Positions 46,780-60,500 of a stretch of DNA of 64,000 nt are shown piece after piece. Positions within the stretch are counted from its first letter, which is position 1; each line of letters begins with the position of its first letter. The stretch is from Tamarix chinensis (taxonomy: Eukaryota; Streptophyta; Magnoliopsida; Caryophyllales; Tamaricaceae). The notes below the pieces were generated by a model that saw nothing but the letters and a program-made list of their open reading frames with translations, was not told where the DNA came from and did not search any database. The stretch spans positions 83,852,245 through 83,916,244 of the forward strand of contig CM060175.1 of the NCBI GenBank assembly GCA_030549775.1. Reading direction: 5' to 3'. The position numbers and the translations under genes were made by a program.

Positions 46780-49700
46780 TGTAATACCCCGTATTTTAAA
46801 ATCCAGATTTATTAAGTTTAATGATTTTATTAGCGTAATTTGATGTAAATAATTAATTATTTTAATTTCGATTTGTTTTACGGATTTATCGATGATTTTG
46901 AATTCATAATTGAATGTAATTAATCATTGTCGTTGCGAACCATTCTAGACAAATTCGTTCACGACAATGATTTTATTATATTCTTATGATTTCGATCTTC
47001 GGTTAAAAATATATATTCCCGTTCTTTCTCGTATTTTGGGTTTTAATATTTTTAATTCGTTTTCGATTATATCTTCGTTATGTGACTACGACCTTGTTTT
47101 GGAGTTATATTTCGTTAACGAAATATATTAATTAAATTATAGAATTTCTATTTAAATAGTTAAATTTATTTTAATAATTTTATCCGCAGAAAGTATTTCC
47201 GACTTTAAATTTATTCGTTTCGGTAATCGTTAATATTTTCGGAAAGTTTAAATTAAAAAGATTTCGGAGTTTATTTATGAAATTCTTTCTGGAATTAATT
47301 CCCTTTCGTTTTATGCTTTTTGGTTTACGGAAAACCGATTTCGGAAATTATTTAAATTAGTCTTGGTTTATTCGAACTTGACTTAAATATTTTAGTATAT
47401 GTTTTTAAATAATTTTTCGGGGTCTTATAATATACTTTCGTAAATAATATAAATTTTTATGCTCGTTGTTAATTCTTTCGAAAATGTTTCTGAAATTCTG
47501 TATATGGTCCTTTTATTTATTTTAAGGTGTTCGGATCGTTTCGAAATAATTTTTATTTAATAAATTTTAGATAACATCTCCCAATATTAATTTTTAAGAT
47601 TTTAATATTTTATTTGATACTTGTTTTGTAAATAAAAAAAAAAAAAAAAACCCAAGCTGTCGGTACCCCGACCCCCCTCTCTTCTTTTTCTTTCTCTCTT
47701 CTCTTTCCCTGCCTGTGCCCCCCGACTCCTCTACCACCGTGCGCCCCTGTTCCCGCAACCCTTACCCTAGCCGCCTCCTCCATGCGCCTCCTTCGCCGGC
47801 CACGACCGACCATCGCTGGCGACGCCGCACAGCAGTAGCAGCGCAGCAGCCCCCCGAAGTAGCAGCAGCAGCAACGGCCGAACCTGCGGCAGCAGCGGCA
47901 GCACAGCAGCAGCAACGCGCAGGTCGTGCCGCCGCCGCCGGTCACCGTCGACGCCTGCTGACCACCGGCGAGCCACCCCCAGCCTCCGACAAAGCTTCCC
48001 GGCCTTTCCCTTGCTCCGATCTTTGCTGATTTTTGTTGGTATAAATTTCCGAAAACCCTAACCCTTATTTTGATTTATTGGGTATGAATTAGCTTATGAA
48101 AAGCTAAATTGATTGTTTGATTATGTATATATATGTTGTATGATTGATTTAGAGTGGTTAATTGTGGTGTATTTGGTTGATTTGTGAAAATTGAATTTTA
48201 GGCCGGGTTATGCCCAAATTTTTCGATCCGTTCGATTTGGCGATTTTGGATAAATTGATTATACAATATGTTTTTAAATGTATCTAATTTCATGTCGGAA
48301 CCGTCAATTTGAGAAATTTATGCATAATTTATCGGAATTCGATGCCTAGGTCAAAATTCTTGTGTAATGAAATTGGGTTGCGTAATTGAGCCGTTCCGCT
48401 CAATTGATTTTATAATATCGTTTAAAATGTATTTAATTTTATATTGGAAGTGTTGATTTGTAAAAATTATGCGTATTTATCGGAATTGAATTTTTAGGTC
48501 AAAACTCCCGCGGATTTAAATTGGATTTTGTAATCAGGTCATTTTATTCAATTGACTATATAAATTATATTAGAATATGTTTAATTACATTTCCGAACCG
48601 TCAATTGGTATGTTTTGGCAATAATTGATCGGGTTTGCGTTCCGGGTTCAAAAACCCTAATTGTGCTAAATTGGATATTTCTGCTATCGGTTTTGATCAA
48701 TTGATTAATTGATATATTATAAAATGTTTTTAATTATATTTCTAAACATTCAATTTGATTAAATTATAGAATTTTACTGAATCGTATTTTCGGGCTTAAA
48801 ATCCTAGATTTAAAGTGAAATTATGAAATTGGTTATTTGTGTAGTTGTTTTGCTAAAATTAAATTTTAATAAAGTAGTTGAAATGATCATAATTGTATTT
48901 TAATGCCTTTAATTGGAATCAATTGATTTGAATTAACGGAGTTTGTATCGTGGGCTTTAAAACCCTAATTTTGAAAATGGATTGTCTGAAATTGGTTAAT
49001 CGGAATATTGTTTTGTTGAAATTGATTATCTGGATTTATCTAGAATTAGTTTAATTATGTTTTAAAACTATTAATTTGAGGTAGTCAGATTGATTGGCCG
49101 ATTTGTGGTTTAGGTATAAAAACCCTAATTTTCGGGGATGATTTTATAAAATTGATTTTTGCTATGTGTATTTCATCTAATCGAATTCTATCTTTGGGTT
49201 TTTAAACCATTTAAATTCTGTTTTAATCTAATCGGTTTGGATTTGGTTCTATGTAAATGGTTAGATTACCGATTTAGTTGCAAAACCTAATAAATAAGTT
49301 ATTTCCGATAAATTAACTTATGTTCGATTATTCTTTCTCGGCTTTCCAAATTAAGTTGAAATGTCCCAAGTGATATTTGTATTAATCCGTTTTGATTTAG
49401 TTTTAACCTTAAATCTTAATAAAGCTATGCTTTTAAGTTCTAAGTTTTGGACACGTTTTCTAAGAAAGATCATTTGTGTCGTTTGTGTTTATTTAATTAG
49501 AATATGTGGATTATGGATTGATAGGATAATTTCTAATTTAGTTTTCGATTTCTATCGGGTCTAGGAAAGCTTTCTCGTGGACCCACGAACTAGGGATCCC
49601 TCTCCCTCTCATTTCGCTTAGCTAGCTTCGGACCCAGGTAAGTCTCTACTTACCTCTACTTGTGGTTGTTTAGTAAGGACGAGGCTAAGGCCATCTGTGT

Positions 49701-51735
49701 GTATTGTATGTTTTACCTGCCTTGTATGCCTTATGCGGTTGTGTGTTTTAGTCTGTATATTATCTGTGTATTCATGTAGCGCATCTTGGAACCAAGGTAC
49801 GTTCCCGTACTCTTGTTTATATGTACTAGTATGGTATGGTGTAAGGATGGTGTGGTGTGATGTGACATGCATGCTAGAATGTTTTGATGAGGAGTTGTGG
49901 AGTGGGGGCTTTGAGGATAAAATAAGGGCACATAGGGACCGACTAGGGTTTGGGATGGAAACCCTAATTTGAGGAGGTGGAGAAAAAAAAAGGGAAATAA
50001 TAAGAATTTATGGGGAAGAGTGAAGTATGTGGGGGAGTTGAGTTGAGGGTCATGATTTGGGTTTTCGATGCGAGAAGTATGCTAAATACACAGGGTGTTA
50101 GTAGCTTAATATAAGCGTAGGAGACAGCTCGGTGACCTAAACCGAGTGAGGATATAGATAAGATTGGATGAGTGACCTGTGTCCTATGTGCTGTGGATGC
50201 CTTATATGGATGCTGTGTTGTATTCTAAATGTCGTTATCTTACTTGTTTCGTGGGTAATGTGGCTTGGAAACAAGACGTGTACTTATATTTTATTAACAT
50301 GTGATAGTACGATTATGTCGTCAGTTTTGATGTGATGTGTTGAGAACTCTGGCCATGCATGCCAAAGATATGTCCTCGAATAAGATACATTAAGACACTA
50401 ACGACTTACAGCGAAAGATGTTGAGCCGAACCCAGACCGGTCCACCGGCTATAATAGTGGCAGGGTATCTTACCCTCGCGACCGTTCCACCGGCTATAAT
50501 AGTGGCAGGGCATACGCCCTCGCGACCGTTCCACCGGCTATAATAGTGGGGGATTTCGTGCTCAACAAACCATACGTAAAAGTGATAAGACATGGAAGAT
50601 ACTAATATTTACAGTGGATACCTTGTGAGTCGGGGCCAGACCGGTCCACCGGCAAATAATAGTGGCAGGGTATATTACCCTCGGCGACCGTTCCACCGGC
50701 TATAATAGTGGCAGGGCATGGCCCTCGCGACCGTTCCACCGGCTATAATAGTGGGGTTCCCGCCTCACATGAATTGATAAAGACTATGATGTGAATCGAC
50801 TATATTTACCAGTGATCTAAAGAACGAGTCTACTCGATCGGGCTGAGCATGTCCCTAAGTAATGCTCGGGGCTGGACATGTCCCTAAGTAATGTCCGGGC
50901 TGAGCATGTCCCTGAGTAATGCTCGGGGCTGGACATGTCCCTAATTAATGTCCGCGAGGTTAAATGCCTAATTGGTTTGGTTCGGCATTTCCCATAAATG
51001 CCCGTTTGATAAATGCCTGATTTGGCTTGGTTTGGTTTGGCGTTGTCCAAAATGTCTGGTTGGTTGGTTTAACATTATCCATAAATGCTTGGTTGGTTAA
51101 TCTGATTCTTTTATCGTTAAGATATTACATATATTTCGCATGTTATTATATGTGTATGGTAGGACTTGTGATGTGGGTTTGAGTAGGCATACTATTGTAT
51201 CAACGTAATGCAACATGATTCAATATGCACTTGATGATATCTCTCCTAAGGTAGGGTAGCGAGACTTACTCAGTATTGGACCCGTACTGATACTACATTG
51301 GTTGAATGGGTCCTGTGATGATCCACCGATGGTGGGGAGCAGACCTCTTGTGCAGGTAATGATCGGATACTGTTTGGGTGGAAGGCTTGACCTGAGTGAG
51401 TAGGCGATCCGGATATTTATCCTTCGGGATTTATTTGGTTTAATGGTATTCACCTTTGGAAGTTGCAAGTATTGTTTCAGATTCTAAGGATTTTGTAATT
51501 GACTTTAAATTTCTCGTATTCTGATAATGTTTACTATTCGGATTTAATTGTTTGATGGGATTTGAAATTCAGATTTATTGTTTGACAGGATTTTAGCCTT
51601 GCATCTAACATGAGATAGATGGTTGACATTTATCTTGTGTTAGATGTGGCGGTAACATTTCCCAAATTCGCTCCTAGCTTCCGCTTTAATCTTTCAAAAA
51701 TTTTTTTTTCAGGAGTGAAATTTGGGGGTGTTACA
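46780..51735 (+). repeat. Array LTR 3
   Basis: 4956 bases, ending GGGGGTGTTACA. Followed directly by the target duplication ATGGG (51736-51740) and the continuation of LTR A, not by a primer site, so this is the outer 3' end of the array. Confidence 0.95.
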
Positions 51736-51740
51736 ATGGG

Positions 51741-53279
51741 TCTGGCTCAACAATCTTTCTCTTTAAGTGGTTAGTATCTTATTTGTATCTTATTCGATAA
51801 ATATTACCACCCTAGACATGTATGTCCCTTGGATTGCCAGCTCACACAACCCGACTACGCCTATTCTCCCGAAAGGGCTCGTCCCATATCTTAGGACTTC
51901 TGCACCTCCCACTACGTATAGAAATCCTTTCCTTCTTCTCCTCACTTACCATGAATACCCAACTCCTAAGTTTGTGGGTCAAGGACCATTTCCCATACAT
52001 CTAAGTCAACTCACTATCACCCTCTTAGTTTTTCCCTAGTAAACCCTAATTTGACCTATATGACCCATCCTTCCTCTATCCCACACAACTAATACTCCTT
52101 TATCCCTGACTCATCACCTCACTTAGATTCAACCCCCAGCATTCCACTTTACTTCCCATTTTGCACATGTGACCATGAAGCCCTAGTTGGCCACCCCAAA
52201 CCCTAGCACCTCTCTTTTTCCATATGTCATCTCTCCATTACTTACTTACCATCCCCTCTTCCACATGACACACACACTCACCCCTCCCCTATGTGATATC
52301 CTTCCACTCTTACCTTATATTCCAATCCCCTCCATTATTTTTCCCTTTCACAATCTCCTACACTTAGGGATTTCCTCCCAAACCCTAACCAAGCTCCTTG
52401 TGCACCCTTATACCAACCTACATACTATTTTTCACCCATGGACTCCAATCACCCAAACAACGCTTCCCTCTCCTCACTTATACCTCAAGTCAACTTTTCC
52501 CCCGTAAGGATCTTCCCCATGCAGAAACCATCCATCCCATGAAAGCCTTAGACTTCCCCATGTAAGATTCACTTCGCTCTCTCATTTTGTCCATATTTTC
52601 CTTTTATTTGTCCCTTCATAGGTCATGAGATAATTAGGTGATAATCACTTCCCTTTAGTCAACTCATTTCCCTTTTTTCCCTTTTCATCCCTTCACCCCA
52701 TACCATATATTTAAGGCATCCTATCATGCATGTCCTAGAGGGTCATATCACATAACACCACAAGCACAACATACATATCATTTTACACATGCCATAAGGA
52801 GAACACACAAACATACCTTAACTCCGCGTTGCGCTATAAGTAAGTGGTCATAATCACATAAGGTACACAAACATAACATAGCATATGGCATACAAAGCAC
52901 ATAGCACACATAATAGGCCTTAACTACATCCTTACCTAATATGATACCGGGCTTGGAGCACGCTCCTACGCCTCCTTAGGGTTTTTACTTGGTTCACCTA
53001 TAAGAGGAAAATACTAGGGTTAACTTTCCTCTTACCAACATTATCATTATTTCCTACTTTACCTTTATCATAACCTAGTATTAAGATTATTAACAATAAT
53101 AGTGGCTTTATTAGTAAAAATAAGGATATTATTCTTAAAGTAGCTAATCATGTCACTACTAGTCAAAATAGGTATTGGTAGTTATATTGGTCTATGTTGA
53201 GGTATTATTAACAATATTTATAATACTTAAGATAATAAATTTAATATTAACAATACTAATAATAATAATGATAATAGCG

Positions 53280-53317
<38 letters not shown>

Positions 53318-53384
53318 ACTACTAAAATAGTGATAATAATGATGATGATGATGATGATAATGATAGTAGTAATAATAATAGTTG

Positions 53385-53428
<44 letters not shown>

Positions 53429-53435
53429 CCAAAGT

Positions 53436-53469
<34 letters not shown>

Positions 53470-53603
53470 ATTAATAATAAGAGTGATAATGATAATGATA
53501 ATAATAATGATGATGATGATAATAACACTAATAAAATAAAATAACAATTATATTAATTATATTTAAAGGTTAGGGAGGTTAGGGCACAACCTAGGGCTAG
53601 CGG
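51741..53603 (-). mobile_element. LTR A, second piece
   Basis: It resumes the minus-strand LTR A after the array. The first bases (TCTGGCTCAAC ... TTAAGTGGTTAGTATC) match the corresponding part of LTR B at 54400-54440. C-rich low-complexity sequence follows (51830-52700), then CATACAC-rich DNA and the AAT/GAT microsatellite. The open frames here (51767-52507) are Pro/Thr/Leu-rich, low-complexity and unsupported. Confidence 0.6.
53270..53545. repeat. AAT/GAT trinucleotide microsatellite
   Basis: About 275 bases of ATA/AAT units with GAT and AGT variants. Open frames made of Ile, Met or Leu runs are by-products of the repeat. Confidence 0.95.
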
Positions 53604-56600
53604 TGTAACACCCCAAAAATTTACTATTGTAAAATTTTATTATTTAAAAAAAAAGCGAAAGTTAGAAAATAAAACAATGAATATTGGGGATATTACCGCC
53701 ACACTTAGTATCAGGCTGGTTTACTCCTACCGTTCCAATACCAAGTGCTAAAGCTAAAAGATCAAAATATAATTTTCTCAAAAGCAGACTTTATTTAAAT
53801 TAGAGTAGCATGATAAACATTTTACAAGAATAAAACCCATTAATAGTGGATACAATAATTGAGATCATTTTAACAAGAATAACAGTTAATAGGGGAAACC
53901 CTGAATTATTCCCGGACGATCCTTACTCGTGTACCCAAGCCCTCTTAAATAGCACCTGTAATCTGTAAGGGACACTGCCCATTGAATAGGCAGGAGCTCA
54001 CGAATGGAACCTTTCAGTACTATGATACCAAGTAACCCTTTAAACCATACTGAAAGGTAGGCCCGCGTGCAACACATCATACATAAACAATATACACATA
54101 TAATAAGAAATACATAACACAACATCCACATACCCAAGTAGGAATAAGCATTGAAGCCACCTCATGTCATATCAATAACTCATAACGTGAAATCAATACT
54201 TTTGGGCCTCAAGCCATTTTTACAATCATTATTCAATCATCATATCTCGAATTATATCCATATGAGTGCGGGAACCCCACTATTATAGCTGGTGGACCGA
54301 AAACATACAGGGTAGAACGTTCCTTACCACAATTATTTGTCAGTGGATTAGTCTCTATGGCAGAAGGCCCTAGCCACTATTATCACCGGTGGATCGGTCT
54401 AGCCTCAACTCAAATGGTGTTCCACTATAAGTGATTAGTATTTTTTTTATGATTTATTCACATCCAAGATTTGATTTATTGATCTCGGGACCCCCGCTAT
54501 TATATTCGGTGGACCGAATACACATATACATCTTCCAGAGTAAAGCGCAATTGGGCCACTATTATATCCGATGGATCGGTACACATATACATCTTCTAAG
54601 ACAAAACGCTTCTGGGCCGTTATTATAACCGGTGGACCGGTACACATAATATAGTCTATCTGAGTCCGGTTCAATCATCTTTCATTTTACATGATTAGTG
54701 TTTTCCCTTTTAATTAGCACAATAGTTCCATTTATTTGCCTCTAGGGGAGATCAAGAACCCAGAGACGCAAAGGTACATCGGTCATACTGGCGCATACAA
54801 GCAACTTAGTACCATTCAACCATCAACCTAGGGACGCAAAGGTACTCTGTTATACTGGTGCATATAAGCTATATAGTACCCTACCGATAAGGGCACCTAA
54901 TCCATAAGTATGCATGCCCCCTAAATAGGTCCATAGAGCTATATAGAGTAAGATGTAGGGCCTAACTAGTGCACTTAGGTACATTAGCAAATACCAAAAT
55001 AATCGTAGGCTAAACCACGTCTTTAGGGTAGCAACCCCTAAAAAGCCACAATTCCCTATCTCGAGGTCTCCACTTTAATTATTAGTGTCTTAATTAAGGT
55101 GATCACAAAATACATAGCAACCTACTCTTTTCAACTCCTGCCATTCTCTTCTGTATCTTAGTTTATTTATTATCTAATAAGTAATGCTATACATATCTCA
55201 CTTTTCTTTCTGATTCATTATCACTTCAATTATTTCTGATATCATTAGGTAATCTTTATTCATACAATTATCTAACATAACCTAAATGAATCACTAAGGC
55301 CATCATTATCTCATCCGATTCCAATTCGGGATTCATTTCCATTTGTTCATATGCCTTAAGGGTTAGCATATCATAATCACATTACGGTCTTAGAGTCTGG
55401 TTAGTTCATATCAAAGGATCATGGCACACATAATCCTAATTAACATGCCCTTAATTCACACCCAACACATAATACCATACGTGATTAATGGTTAAGACAC
55501 TTCCTTCATGAATATAAGAATGAAACCATACCACGATCTTAATTATCCATCTAATCCCAGGTTAGGCCATGTTTTTGTGATACTTACTGATTGTTAAATA
55601 TCCTTATCTTGCTATTCACTATTACTTGAGTCTTATTATGAAACTCCGTTAACCTATTGATATGCTAGATATGAGTTGCTGATTTACCTCTATCATCTCT
55701 ACAAAATTACTTAAATACCCCTTACTTGTATAATTATTAAGTCATCCCTCTTCACTTGTCATGTTACTTTATTACCCTTCATGTTGCATAATTACCAAAT
55801 TACCCCTTACTTGTGTTAGGTTACCAAATTATCCTCCATACTTATTAAATCACCAACTTTACCCTTATACTTGTTAAGTTACCAATTTACCCTTTCAATG
55901 GGCTAAATTATTGCATTACCCTTTATACTTATCTAAATTACCAAATTTCCCTTAGGCTCATTAAGTCACCAATCACCCTTTATATTTGTTACACTTGTCA
56001 GATTTTTCATTTGGTTGGTTAGATTACCAAATTACCTTTCTCTATTATTATAATTACCATTTTGCCCCTCTTCATTATTATATTTACCATTTTGCCCCTC
56101 TTTCTACAAATTACCAAAACGTCCCTCATTTACACCAATTTACCAATACTTTATTAAATTACCATTTTATCCTTCTACTTTATTAAATTACCATTTCACC
56201 CTTCCTTTGTACCAAATTACCATTTTACCCTTCTACTTTATTAAATTACCCATTTCACCCATTTACTTTATAAAATTACCATATTATCCTTTTCTTTAGA
56301 CCGAATTACTAAAATACCATTATCCTTTATTAAATTACCAATTTATCCCTTCACCAAATTACCAATATGCCCCTTTCTTTTATGTTAATTTACCAAAAAT
56401 ACATTTCTCCTTTATTAAATTACCACCTTACCTCCTTACACTACAAAGTTCACCAAAATACCCCTTTCTGTATAAAATTATAAAAATGCCCTTCTTACTT
56501 ATCCATTTACTATTTTGTCCCCTTTACTCTTTTAATTTACCAATTGGCCTTATTATACCACTTTTACCAAAATACCTTCACTACATAAAATACTGATATT

Positions 56601-57584
56601 AATGCTCCATACTCATCATCAAACCCCGCCAATTCTTATTAATTAGCATTAGCACACATTAGCACCTACCATACATATATTTAGGCCACACCTTTTATAC
56701 ATGCAAAAATTACCAAAATGCCCCTAGGGCACATATTAACATTACTTATGCACCAAATAGCCATATTAATATATCATATCATACATATGCTCTTAACATC
56801 ATTATTAATAACAAACTCCTTCCTTAAGCATTATCTCCACACATGACACATAAATTAACATGCTTTCCTTTTTATCAATCAATCACATACAACTAAAAAC
56901 ATTATTCTTAGCAACATATATTATGCATATAAACATATTTAAAACCTTAATATGCTAGCATACATATATCCATATGTTTAAGTAAGATTTAATAGTTACC
57001 TTATTTTTCGTAAAAATCGAACCTTACCGGTACCCCTGTTAAAGATTCAAGCTTTGATTAGTAAAAATAAATCCGTAAAATAAATACCAAAAATTAGCAT
57101 AATATAAGTAGGAAAAATCAAAGGAATAATTTTTATATCAAAAACCTAATTAATATATAATGCACCAACTATTCTTATACCTTCAAATTAATTAAGTTTG
57201 AGCTAAAAATGGGGAACAATGTGAGCTACATGCAAAATAAGGGAGGAAGGGGTCGAGAGAGGCAAAAGGAGAAGGGAGGGGTATTGGTTTGTGTTGGGGT
57301 TTTGGGGGCTAGGAGGAGGGCAGGTGGAGGAGAGTTAGGGTAGGGGCTGGGTGTAGGGGTGGAGTGGGAGTGTAGGTGATGGTCATGGATAGGTTATCAG
57401 TGGCCAAGGGCGGCGGAGGTCGCGACTGTAGGGTTGCAAAGTGGGCTGCAGGGGTGGCAAAGGAGAAGAAGGAAGGGAAAGGAAAGAGTAAAAGGAAGGG
57501 TTGTAGGGCTAGGTTTTGGTCAAAGGAGGCAAAGGGTGGTAGGGGAGTTGCAAGGAGTGGATTAGTGACTTGGGAGGCGGCGAA
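53604..57584 (-). mobile_element. LTR B, larger piece (probably a solo LTR)
   Basis: On the minus strand it ends in GGGGTGTTACA at 53604. Moving inward: a tail matching 2760-3190 of LTR D, the CCACC...AATAGTGG cluster (54270-54650, read inverted), the ATTACCAAATTACC repeats (55730-56590) and a GA-rich block (57220-57584). It is cut at 57584 by solo LTR C and resumes at 62501. Same family as LTR D, opposite strand. Confidence 0.75.
55730..56590 (-). repeat. Degenerate AAATTACCATTTTACCC tandem repeats
   Basis: Imperfect 18-45-base units around ACCAAATTACCATTTTACCC, the reverse complement of the array at 840-1660. The short open frames are repeat by-products. Confidence 0.85.
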
Positions 57585-60500
57585 TGTAATACCTCGTATT
57601 TTTAAAACCCAAATTTATTAAGTTTAATGATTTTATTAGCGTAATTTGATGTAAACAATTAATTATTTTAATTTCGATTCGTTTTATGGATTTATCAATG
57701 TTTTTGAATTCATAATTGAATATAATTAACCATTTTTGGGAAGTAATATTTTATCGATGTTTTAATTAATTGAATGTAATATTTTCGGGAAGTTAGATTA
57801 AAAATATTTTCGGAACTTATTTAAGAATTTCTTTTTAAAATTAATTTTCTTCCGTTCTACGCTTTTTAGTTTGCGGAAAACCGATTTCGGAAATTATTAA
57901 AATTAGTCGTGATTTATTAGAATTTGACTTAAATATTTTATTATAGGTTTTTAAATATTATTTCAGGGTCTTATAATGTATTTCCGTAAATAATATAAAT
58001 TTTTACGTTCGTTGGTAAATTCTTTCGAAAATGTTTTCGAAATTCTTTATACAGCTTTTTATTAATTTTAAACCTCCGGATCGTTTCGAAATCAATTTTG
58101 TTAAATAAAATTTAGATAAAATATTCCAATACAAATTTTAAATAATTGGTATTTTACTTTTACTTGTGTTTGTAAAAAAAAAAACTAAATCCCAAAACCC
58201 GCCGGTACCCCGACCCCCCTCTCTTCTTTTCCTTTTCTCTCTTCCCATTCCCATTCCCGACTCTCTCGTGCGTCCCTGTTCTGCACCCCTGGAACCCTAG
58301 CCGACCTCCCTCACCTCCTCCATCTCCCTACTCCCTCGCCAGCCGCCGCCGACCAACCAGCTGCGACGGGCGACGCGACCGACGACGCTGCAGCAAGCTA
58401 CAGCCAGCTCGACCACAGCAACCGCGGGAGCAGCAGCAGCAGCGACGAGCGGCAACCCAGGCTACGCCGCCATCGCCCGGTCACCGGCGAGCCCCGCTGA
58501 CCACCGGCGAGCCACTGTCGTTCCCCGACGAAGCTTCTCTGGCATTTTCTTGTCCCGATTTGTGTTGATTTCGTTGGTATAATTTCTGAAAAACCCTAAC
58601 CCTTGTTTTGATTAATTGGGTATGGATTAGCTTATAAAAAGCTAAATTGATTGTTTGATTATGTATATATGTGCTGTAAGAATGATTTGGATAGGTTAAT
58701 TGTATGGTTATGTTGAGATTTTGGAAAAATTGGATTTTTGGCCGGGTTATGCCCGAATTTTTCGGATCCGTCCGATTTAACTATTTTTGATAAATTGATT
58801 ATACAATATGTTTTAAAATGTATCCAATTTCATTTTGGAACCGTCAATTTGAGAAATTTATGCAGGTTTTATCGGAATTTGATTCCTAGGTCAAATTTTG
58901 GGTGTAATGAAATTGGGTCGTATAATTGAGCCGTTCCGCTCAATCGATTTTATAATATCGTTTAAAATGTATTTAATTTTATATTGAAAGTGTTGATTTG
59001 GGAAAATTATGCGTAATTGATCAAAATTGGTTTTTTAGGTCAAAACTCCTACGGGTTTAAATTGGATTGTGTAATCGGGTTATTTTATTCAATTGACTAT
59101 ATAAATTACATTATAATATATTTAATTACATTTTCAAACCGTCAATTGATATGTTTTGGCAAGAATTGATCAGATTTGCGTTCCGGGCTCAAAAACCCTA
59201 ATTGTGCTAAATCGCGTATTTCTTTTATTGGTTTTGAGCAATTGATTATTTGATATGTTATAAAATGTGTTTAATTGCATTTCCAAACATTCAATTTGAT
59301 TAAATTTATAGAATTTTAACGAATTGTATTTTCGGGCCTAAAACCCTAAAATTTCAAGTGAAATTATGAAATCGATTACTTGTATTGTTGTTTTTCTAAA
59401 ATTGAATGTATGGAAATAGTTGAAATGGTATTAATTGCTTTCTAATACCTTTAGTTTGAATTAATTAAATTGAATTACTTGAGTTTGTGTCGTAGGCTTT
59501 AAAACCCTAATTTTCGGGGATGCTTTTATAAAATTGATTTTGCTATGTGTATTTTATCTAATCGAATTCTATCTTTGGGTTTTAAATCATTTAAATTCTG
59601 TTTTAACCTAATCGGTTTGGATTTGGTTCTATGTAAATAGTTAGGTTACCTATTTAGTTGTAAAACCTAATAAATAAGTTATTTTCAATAAATTAGCTTA
59701 TGATCGATTATTCTTTCTCGGGCTTTCCAAATTAAGTGGAAATGTCCCAAGTGATATTTGTATTGATCCGTTTTGATTTAGTTTTAACCTTAAATCTTAA
59801 TAAGGCTATACTTTTAAGTTCTAAGTTTTGGACACGTTTTCTAAGAAAGATCATTTGTGTTATTGTATTTATTTAATTAGAATATGTGAATTATTGATTG
59901 ATAGAATAGTTTCTAATTTAGTTTTCGATTTCTATCGGATCTAGGAAAGCTTTCTCGTGGATCCACGAGCTAGTGATCTCTCTCCCTCTTATCTCGCTTA
60001 GCTAGCTTCGGATCCAGGTAAGTCTCTACTTACCTCTACTTATGGGTAATTAGTAAGGACGTAACTAAGGCCACCTGTGTGTATTGCATATTTTACCTGT
60101 CTTGTATGCCTTGTGCGGTTGTATGCTATAATCTGTATATTATCTGTGTATTTATGTAGCGCAGCATGGAACCGAGGTATGTTATTGTGTTCTTGTCTGT
60201 ATGTGCTAATATGGTATGATACAAATATAATGTGATGTGATGTGACCCCTACGACTCATGCTAGGTTATTTGATGAGGTGTTGTGGAGTGGGGACTTGAA
60301 AGAGAAAAATAAGCAACTAAGAAAACCAAAGGGAAGTACGCTGGTTAACGCAAGTATGGGCGACCTAGGTAATCTGTAATCTGTGAAATGATAAGAAAAA
60401 GGAGGAATTAAATAAATAGAAGAGTGGAAGAAAATAAGGTTGCATGGGGGAAACTAGGGTTTGCATGGGAATGATAGAGTTGGCATGGTGGAAATGATAG

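Larger units (their letters stand above)
33925..51735 (+). mobile_element. Tandem LARD-like element: LTR-internal-LTR-internal-LTR
   Basis: Three nearly identical LTRs (33925-38882, 40347-45311, 46780-51735; 4958, 4965 and 4956 bases) alternate with two internal domains (1464 and 1468 bases). Each LTR runs TGTAATACCCCGTATTTT to GGGGGTGTTACA. Each internal domain opens with a tRNA-iMet primer site and closes with a polypurine tract. A single target duplication ATGGG brackets the whole array (33920-33924 and 51736-51740), and no duplication lies at the inner junctions. No gag or pol frame exists, so mobility would depend on proteins from another element. The LTR termini resemble those of Tekay/Del-type gypsy elements; that assignment is inference. 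Confidence 0.95.

Noticed and set aside
53227..53547. 106-codon poly-Ile/Leu frame
   Set aside because: Translation of an AAT/GAT microsatellite.
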